Origin: Cymodocea nodosa
Lineage: Eukaryota; Streptophyta; Magnoliopsida; Alismatales; Cymodoceaceae
Assembly: GCA_036874045.1 (NCBI GenBank)
Contig: CM072339.1
Span: 15,197,501-15,261,500, forward strand
Direction: 5' to 3'
DNA length: 64,000 nucleotides
Below are positions 57,315-64,000 of the stretch, in pieces; within the stretch, counting starts at the first letter, position 1; each line of letters starts with the position of its first letter. A program made the position numbers and the translations under genes. The notes under the pieces are model-generated. The model was not told the origin of the DNA. It searched no databases and saw only the letters and a list, made by a program, of their open reading frames with translations.

Positions 57315-58121
57315 TCAACTGTTACGATTTTGATACCTATTGTTGAGATTCTGGTCTAACGCTTGTGAATTGAATTTCTGCTTGCAGTCATCATCTTCAA
57401 AGTATTCATTTTCACTATCATTTTTAATCTTCAACTTTTTGAAATTCTGTATCAGATCTTCATCAAACTGAACATTTATGCTTTCCTCTACTCTTCTATC
57501 TTTAGCAAAATATACCTTGTAAGCTTTGCTTCTAGAGGAGTAACCAACAAGTATGGTAGGTTCAGACTTTACATCAAACTTGTCTTTAGCATTTCTTGTA
57601 TTTAAGACAAAGCATTTGCATCCAAATGTCTTAAAGTAGCCAACATTTGGAGTCTTATCAAACCAAATTTCAAATGGTGTCTTATTCAACATAGATCTAA
57701 TGTGAGTTCTGTTGGAAATGTGGCAAGTTGTTCCTACAACTTCTGCCTAGAGAAATTTAGGTAGATCCGTGGCATTTAACATAGTTCTAGCCATTTCTTG
57801 CAATGTCCTATTTTTCCTTTCCACAACTCCATTTTGAGCAGGAGTTCTAGGACATGAGAATTCATGTAGAATTTCGAATGAATTGCAAAGGTTTTCAAAT
57901 TCTCCTCCATGATCACTTCTGATTTTCTTCACTATTAGTTCCTTCTGATTCTGAACTCTTATGCAGAAATTCTTGAACTCATTGCAAGTTTCATTTTTAT
58001 GTGTCAAAAATATTACCCAAGTTAATCTAGAGAAATCATCAACAATAACAAAGGTATATTTTCGACCCCCAAGACTTGATACTTGAGAAGGACCAAACAA
58101 ATCCAGATGTAGCAGTTCCAA
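57315..58121 (-). pseudogene. pol: Integrase of element D
   Basis: 57747-58121 is open: HLDLFGPSQ (first Asp), VIVDDFSRLTWV, KKIRSDHGGEF (second Asp), PRTPAQNGVVERKNRTLQEM (Glu). A TGG to TAG stop near 57748 ends it. The downstream half 57315-57692 is open again, with NKTPFEIWFDKTPN, FKTFGCKCFVLN and ILVGYSSRSKAYKVY. All three DDE residues are present. Confidence 0.9.
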
Positions 58122-58730
58122 TGGCCTTTTGGTGGTAAATTCATTTTTGCTGTGAAGAGTAGTTCTCTTCTACTTCCCTAGCATATACTCACTGCACACT
58201 CTATCTTTCTTAAAAGTGAGTTTAGGCAGGCCCTTGACAAGTTCACCCTCGGATAACTTTCTAATATTCTTCATACTGATGTGGCCAAGTCTTCTATGCC
58301 ACACCTAATCATCTTCACCAGTTGCTACCAAACAGGAATTACTTGCAGAATTTTCACATGGAAAGTTTAATGTATAAATTGAGCAATTTCTAATACCAGT
58401 AAATTTTGTTTCATTCGTAGCTGCATCAATAATGTAACAATTTTCAGCATTATAAGAAATAGTATAACCTTTATCACATAATTGTCCTACACTTAACAAA
58501 TTTTGTTTTAATCCATTTACATGCAAGACATTCTCAATTATACCATTTTCAGATGTAATATTTCCTATTGCAATTATTTTGCACTTTTCATTATTTCCAA
58601 ACTTAACAGATCCTGAACTTAAGTTTTTAACAGAATCAAGAAAACTTTTCTTACTTGTCATGTGCTTTGAGCATCCACTATCCACAATCCATTTTGTTGT
58701 ACGTGCTTGAAACTCCTTGTCATCTTGCAA
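58122..58730 (-). pseudogene. pol: Protease and GAG-pre-integrase of element D
   Basis: 58305-58730 is open, with the aspartic protease site KWIVDSGCSKHMTS intact and the NVLHVNGLKQNLLSVGQL block. The GAG-pre-integrase region (VWHRRLGHIS, then a C..C region) follows at 58140-58310, with a stop before it. The start is not an ATG: pol begins after the gag stop, in a different frame. Confidence 0.86.
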
Positions 58731-60278
58731 ATCATACTGAAATTAAGGCTTTTGGTACCCAAATCTTCTTGGGTCCAGTAGAGTTAGTCCTTAAAACATT
58801 AAATCTATTGCCTCTTGGCAACCACATATGACCTGATCTTCGTTTGATGGCAAACACAGTGGTGCCATCTCTATAAGATCGAATCACTCCACCACAATAA
58901 GGTATTTCTTGTGGTGTAGCATACCCTAGGCCATATTTATTTCCATTTGGTCATTGAGAACCTATTACTTTATTTAATCTTTTTTGACCTTGAGTAAATT
59001 TACATGTGGTATCTTTCAAATCAGATATAGTAGTTAATAAATTTTTATTTTCTTCTTTTAATTCACAGTTAACACAACTATACTTATCCAAATTTGATTT
59101 TAGATTTCTATTTTAAACTATAGTTGATTCTAATTCAGCAAATGAATCTTCTAAGCAATGATTTAACCTTTTAATTTCTTTCTTAAATTCTCTACACTTC
59201 ACATATAAATTATCTATAGTAAACAGAAGACTGTTAATGTCTAAATCATCATGCTCATTTTCTGAACTAGAGGAAGAAGAGCATACCTCTTGTGCTGCAA
59301 AACATACGTTGGCTGCAGCTTCATCTTTAGAATCTGATGAACTAGTTGAAGAGCTACTATCATCCCACGTAGCTTTGAGAGCCATCTTCTTTTTGTCCTT
59401 CCATCTCTTCTTCTTATCTTCTTGATCCTCTTCTGTCTGAAATGGACAGAAGGTCTGTATATGCCCTTACCTTTTACATTTGAAACATGTAGGGATAGTT
59501 CTTTTAGAGGAGCTGGGCTTATTCTTTTTCCTCATGAACTTTCTGAAGTTCCTTGCCAGCAACATGATCTCATCCTCATCTGAGCTTGGAGCTTCTTCTA
59601 TAGATGGAAATGCTATTTCCTTTTTCTTTTCAGCTTTCTTTTCAACAGCTCCTTGTTTTTTCCAATCCTTCATTTGAACTTCGTAGGCCAGAAGATTGCC
59701 CAACAATTCTTCAACTATGTATTGTTGAGATCCTTGGAATCTTGAATAGATGTGGACTTCTGTTTCCACTCAATAGTTAAGCTCCTCAGGATCTTCTGTA
59801 CCTGTTCACGTGAAGAGAATTCCTTTCCCAAGCCTTTCAAACTGTTAATGATTTCAGTAAATCTTGAAAACATTTCAGTTATGTTTTCATTATCATTCAT
59901 TTTAAACAGTTCTAGTTTTCTCAACAGGATACTGATTTTTGTATCCTTAACTTGGCTTTTACCTTTGTGAGTAACTTGAAGGATTTTCCAAGCCTCATGA
60001 GTAGACTTACATGTAGATATTTTATTATATTGATCAACAGTTAGTGCACAATAAATGGCATTCAGCCCTTTAGCATCCAATTGGATGATTTTCTCATCCT
60101 CTTTAGACCAGTTCATAACATCACTGGTTGGAATTATAGTTCCAAGAACAACAATCTTCCAGAGTTTAACATCAAAACTCCTAAGGAAGCACTCCATTCT
60201 ATTCTTCCAATAGTTATAATTGGAACCATCGAATAGAAGAGGTCTGTGGATGTTTTGTCCCTCAACAAATTGAGCCAT
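58731..60278 (-). pseudogene. gag: Gag of element D
   Basis: ATG at 60278 (MAQFVEGQNIHRPLLFDGSN), with the UBN2-type domain open to 59715, including AKGLNAIYCALT and MFSRFTEIINSLKGLG. The frame continues at 59467-59769 up to the zinc knuckle (CFKCKR, then a stop, GHIQTFC). 59113-59385 holds the ALKATWDDSSSS acidic/Ser block and a coiled coil. It ends around IWVPKAL near 58760. Stops and frame changes occur at about 59713, 59466 and 59112. Confidence 0.86.
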
Positions 60279-60315
60279 AAATCTAGATGGTTAAATCTTA
60301 TGAAGGATTAACCTC

Positions 60316-60327
60316 GCTCTGATACCA
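60316..60327 (-). other. Primer binding site of element D
   Basis: The reverse complement is TGGTATCAGAGC, two bases from the 5' LTR. Confidence 0.9.
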
Positions 60328-60329
60328 AT

Positions 60330-62177
60330 TATTAGGATCGATAAGCTCACCAAAAGGGGGTGAATGGTGAATGTGTGTAAGTTTTAAATCTTTTAAGTTT
60401 GAATCGAATGATTTAACAAATATGAAATGAGATGAATCTAAAAGAATGCAAAGCAGTAGGAGAAAAATAACACACAGCAAATTTTAGGTGGTTCACCAAC
60501 TTGGCTAGTCCACCCCCAAGATTCACTTGGGATACACTAAGTGTTTCAACACTTACACACTTACTTTCAGGTCGAAGCAAGAACCAAACACACAGAAGTT
60601 TTCAACTATAAACTTCAGAAAAACCAACCTCTAGAGTTTTCAGGTCGAAACTCAAACCAACAACTAAATGTAGCTTTCAAGTTGAAGCCACGAACCAACA
60701 GCTTGAATCTTTCAATCAGAGTTTTGGTACATAGAGGTTTTTTCTGCAGTAAATCTTTTGAGTATGCTTGACTGTTTGCAGACTTGAGTGTAATTGAAAT
60801 TGGAGTGTAGCTCACAGTATATTGTATATACATTGTCTCTTCCTCATCCTCTCTTAAACTCCTCATATTTATACCAAAGGTATAATGATCATATATTTCT
60901 TTCAACGGATGTATTCTGCTGTACTTGCTAAATATTCAGGCCTAAATATGGTAAGTTACCGTTATGTCTGATGTTCAGTAAGTAACATTCCAATAATCTC
61001 AGGCTTTTGGATGGTTATAAAAATAATTTGTCGAAATGCATCCATAACTTACCAATTCTTTACTCATATCCTGTTATCTGAGTCACATGAGGATTTTAAT
61101 TTGCTCATGTGTAATGTCAATAGTTCAGAGTCTTGTATTTTAACTTACCGAAAAGTGCTCCTGACTTTCGGATAGTTAACTACTATAACTCTCCAAACTT
61201 TCTTTTAAGTCTCCAACAATTGTCTCTTCAATTATGCATGTGCATAAAAGAATAACTTAAGTTTCAGATAGTTAAGGATATAACTCACCGAAACTTCTCA
61301 TTTTTCGGATAGTTATCTTTCTAACTCTCTGAAAACCCATTTGAGCATCTGTCTGGAATTCTGCACGTGGGAAATTCAAATGACTTAAGTTTCGGATGGT
61401 TAAATTATAACTCACCGAAACTCTCTTGAAATTTCGGATAGTTATATTTCTAACTCTCCGAAAACTTATATGAGCTTCTGTCTGGAATTCTTCATGTGGC
61501 AATTTCAATGACTTAAGTTTCGAATAGTTAAACTATAACTTACCGTAACTCTCTTGAAATTTCGGATAGTTATCTAACTCTCCGATTTTTTCCTTTTAAG
61601 CTTTCAACTACCGACTTCTCTATTCTGCACGTGCGTAATAAGATGACTTAAGTTCTGAAAAGTTATACCTGTAACTCAACGAAAAAAAGTCGGATAGTTA
61701 TCTAACTCTTTGAAAAGAAAACTCGGATAGTTATCTAACTCTCCGAAAAGTCCTTTAAGATTCTATTTTGTATTTCTACACATGGTTAATTAAATGACTT
61801 AAGTTTCAGATAGTTAGCCTTTCTAACTTTTTGATTTTTTTTTTGCTTTCGGATAGTTAACTCCTTAACTCTCTAATTATTCAACCAACATAACTGTCTG
61901 ATTATTTAACTCTCCGAAGGCTTTGTAAATTCAGATAGTTATTCTTCTAACTATTTGATAGTCTTGCTACTGTTTTACTCTTCGGATTACTTGGACCTAT
62001 AACTATCCAATTTTCCTGTAGCTCTAAAGTAGTATCTTTTGGAACTTTCTCCACCTGTTCGTCTGCTTGGAATTTGTACCATCTATCTTCTGATCTTATG
62101 CTACACTGACTTATCTGTAAAATACAATATGTTTCCTCACATAGGTTTTGCATTATCAAAATACTCAGGTACTAACA
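60330..62177 (-). repeat. 5' LTR of element D (1848 bp)
   Basis: Reads TGTTAGTACC (at 62177) to CCTAATA (60330; the matching 3' LTR ends CCTAACA). U3 (about 60900-62170) holds a dense array of TTTCGGATAGTTA and TAACTCTCCGAAA motifs in both orientations. TATA box (reverse TATTTATA) at 60866-60873. R/U5 has imperfect repeats (GGTTTGAGTTTCGACCTGAAAA type) similar to fragment C2. Confidence 0.9.
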
Positions 62178-62182
62178 CAAGC
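62178..62182. repeat. Target site duplication of element D (right, CAAGC)
   Basis: Identical to 54711-54715. Confidence 0.9.
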
Positions 62183-62568
62183 TCCTTCCCTTGGTGAGCC
62201 TTGGTGCATGTGCTTCATATAAAGGTTGTGTGAACCTTGTTCTTTTTCAAAGCTTGGAAGACATGGACAACTAGGGATTGAAAGGGGGTAGAATTCATGT
62301 TTTTTTCTCCTTGTTGGATGAACTCTTCTTCCTAGTGGAACTTGATGCAAGCAACCCACATTTGAAGTGTGTGAATCTCCTCCCTCGTAGTGAAAAATTT
62401 GGAAGGCATAAAGGTAGCAACAATCTCTACCATTTATAGTTGAAAATGAGCTCTTCTCCTTGGATGTGATGTAAGGAAGTGACAACCCTTGAAACTCATT
62501 GTAAGGAGAACGTGGATCCTCAATTTTAGACCTACTACAAGGAGTTTGTAGCAAGAATTAAAGGTATA
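62183..62568. other. Unassigned sequence right of element D
   Basis: Pre-insertion flank. A 129-codon minus-strand open frame (62165-62554) starts inside the LTR boundary region, and I recognise no domain in it. Composition is less AT-biased than the LTRs. It may be part of an older LTR or of a host locus; I cannot decide. Confidence 0.35.
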
Positions 62569-64000
62569 TGTAGGATCATATGGCTACACAAGAGGGGGGT
62601 GAATTGTGTATTTTCAATATTTTCTGAAATATAATTGAAACTTTAAAACTCAAAAACAAGTCGAGACATTGTTTTCATAAAATCATTTTTATTCAAGGTT
62701 TCAATTACAATATACAATTTAATTCTCCTCAGAAATTGTAGATGCAATTATATCTCGATACCATGTATCATCTAAACAATTTCATAACTACAAACAGAGA
62801 AAACTAATTTGTGGAATTTAAAATATTTCTCTCTGTTTGAGATCTTTCTTCTTCTTCTTTTTCTTCTTCAGCAATTCTTCAGTGATGAATATCTTGTCTT
62901 TCTCTACTTCACCGAATTTGCTTTCTTCTGATACTTTAAATCTTCAGTGACATAAATAATACCTTTTTCTGCTTCACTTAATTTTCTTTCACCTGAGAGA
63001 TTTTCCCGCAGAGGTGTTTTTGATCCCTAAAAAAGATTTTTCTTTCGATGTGTATGGATAGTTTGATCCTTGAAAAGATTTTTTGTTTTGTGTGCAAGGA
63101 TAATTTGATCAACAAGAACTCTATGCCTTTTATACTATATCTTCATTTCATGCATATCCTTCACGTTTAACCACTACCAGTTTTCCACTTCTTTACGTCT
63201 TTTCTTTTTCCTTCATCGAAATACACACGTTCTGACCCACGTTTACATTTCGAATTTTCTTTAATCATCAATCCTCGATCTCTAAAAAACTTCCTACAAA
63301 ATAAACTTTCTCGTCCAAAAGAAAATTTCCATCAAGTGTAATAAGAAGTCGTTACTTTAATGTTAACTAAACAAGTAACACAAGTATATAAATATAACTT
63401 AACGTTTCTAACTTAACAAGTTCCTCATGTGCCATTTCACATGACAAGTACTGTAGCTAACTCAACGAACTAAGTCTGTGGTGTTACGCTAACTCAACGA
63501 ACCAGCTTAACCTTTCTTTCGGAAGGTTAAACGATAACTCACCAAAAATAGTTTAAGTTTCGGATAGTTACGGTTGTAAGTCTCCGAAAATCTTTAACTC
63601 ACCGATTCAGCAATAAATAAATATTTTTATAATAAGAATTTTACCACGTGCAAAAATAGTAACTTAAGTTTATAATGCTAACCTAACACATTGCCTTAGT
63701 GTTCAATATAGCAACTCAACGCGTTTAGTTATGCTAACTTAACGAGTTAAACATGTGCACCTCACGTGATACAATATAACATTCGTAACTTATAATTTCA
63801 CCACATGTATAACACTAACTTAACGAGCTCGTCTCTTGTTTTACTCACTAACTTAATGAGTTCTCTCGTGACCTATTTTAACCTTTAAGCCTCTAACTTA
63901 ACGAGTTCTCACGTGACCTCTATACAAACAAAACTCTAACTTAACGAGTTGTCTAAACGTACACTATTCATGATACATAAGATATAACTTTAAAACATAT
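62569..64000 (-). repeat. Family-A LTR running off the window
   Basis: Minus-strand LTR whose 3' end (CCTACA, reverse TGTAGG) is at 62569. TATA box (reverse) at 63127-63134. No PBS lies beyond the terminus, so it is a 3' or solo LTR. The U3 carries the same G-box and AACTCGTTAAGTTA motifs. Confidence 0.88.

Larger units (their letters stand above)
54716..62177 (-). mobile_element. Complete-length Sirevirus element D
   Basis: Minus-strand copia element with both LTRs, PBS, gag, PR-IN-RT-RH and polypurine tract, flanked by CAAGC duplications. At 7.46 kb it is shorter than family A, because it has no env-like ORF and its 3' LTR has lost about 1.3 kb. The gag (UBN2, CCHC, ALKATWDDS acidic block, coiled coil) places it among Sireviruses. 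Every coding region has stops or frameshifts. Confidence 0.92.

Noticed and set aside
62165..62554. 129-codon minus-strand frame as a host gene
   Set aside because: It starts at the edge of LTR D, has no recognised domain, and its end is not supported by splice sites or neighbours.

Overview
The window looks like a heterochromatic, retrotransposon-packed stretch of a flowering-plant nuclear genome, probably a eudicot. It is strongly AT-rich, and I found no intact host gene, tRNA, rRNA or CRISPR array. Almost every recognisable feature belongs to an LTR retrotransposon. The elements carry plant Ty1/copia and Ty3/gypsy domain orders, primer binding sites complementary to initiator-Met tRNA (TGGTATCAGAGC) and polypurine tracts next to TG...CA LTRs. 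I cannot name the species from the sequence.

Layout from left to right. 1-849 is the 3' internal end of a Sirevirus-like copia element (family B), followed by its LTR (850 to about 1700). 1858-5009 is the 3' end and 3' LTR of a Ty3/gypsy element on the plus strand. 5010-7983 is a badly decayed Athila-type pol on the minus strand. 7984-8194 is a second family-B LTR scrap. 8195-12498 is the 3' LTR plus env-like region of a minus-strand Sirevirus of family A. 12499-34795 is a plus-strand family-A array of the form LTR-internal-LTR-internal-LTR (copies A1 and A2). 34796-45669 is a minus-strand family-A complex in which the RNase H-spacer-env segment occurs twice (A3a and A3b). 45670-51992 is a minus-strand Tork/Tnt1-like copia element (F), interrupted by a gypsy solo LTR with a perfect 5-bp target duplication. 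51993-53276 holds fragments of two more LTRs. 54716-62177 is a complete-length minus-strand Sirevirus (D) flanked by CAAGC duplications. 62569-64000 is one more family-A LTR, running off the window. The stretches 53277-54710 and 62183-62568 are the only ones I could not assign.

Family A has the Sirevirus layout: long LTR, PBS, gag with a CCHC knuckle and coiled coil, then PR-IN-RT-RH. A spacer of about 1.6 kb follows, then an env-like ORF of about 757 codons, several polypurine tracts and the LTR. All copies are broken by stops, frameshifts or large deletions. Most in-frame stops are CAG to TAG changes, the footprint expected from decay of methylated CHG cytosines.

The most interesting signals are four. 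(1) Sequence modules are shared between the gypsy elements and the family-A copia elements, both in the LTR (about 105 bp) and in the region 3' of pol (about 800 bp). This points to exchange between the two superfamilies. (2) The env-like ORF has its own conserved TATA-like element and LTR-like motifs upstream, and has no visible signal peptide or membrane segment. (3) A colinear inverted repeat of about 3.2 kb (28240-31535 against 34797-38016) has an LTR promoter in its loop, a plausible trigger of hairpin small RNAs. (4) The family-A LTR U3 carries an array of G-boxes interleaved with a repeated near-palindrome.
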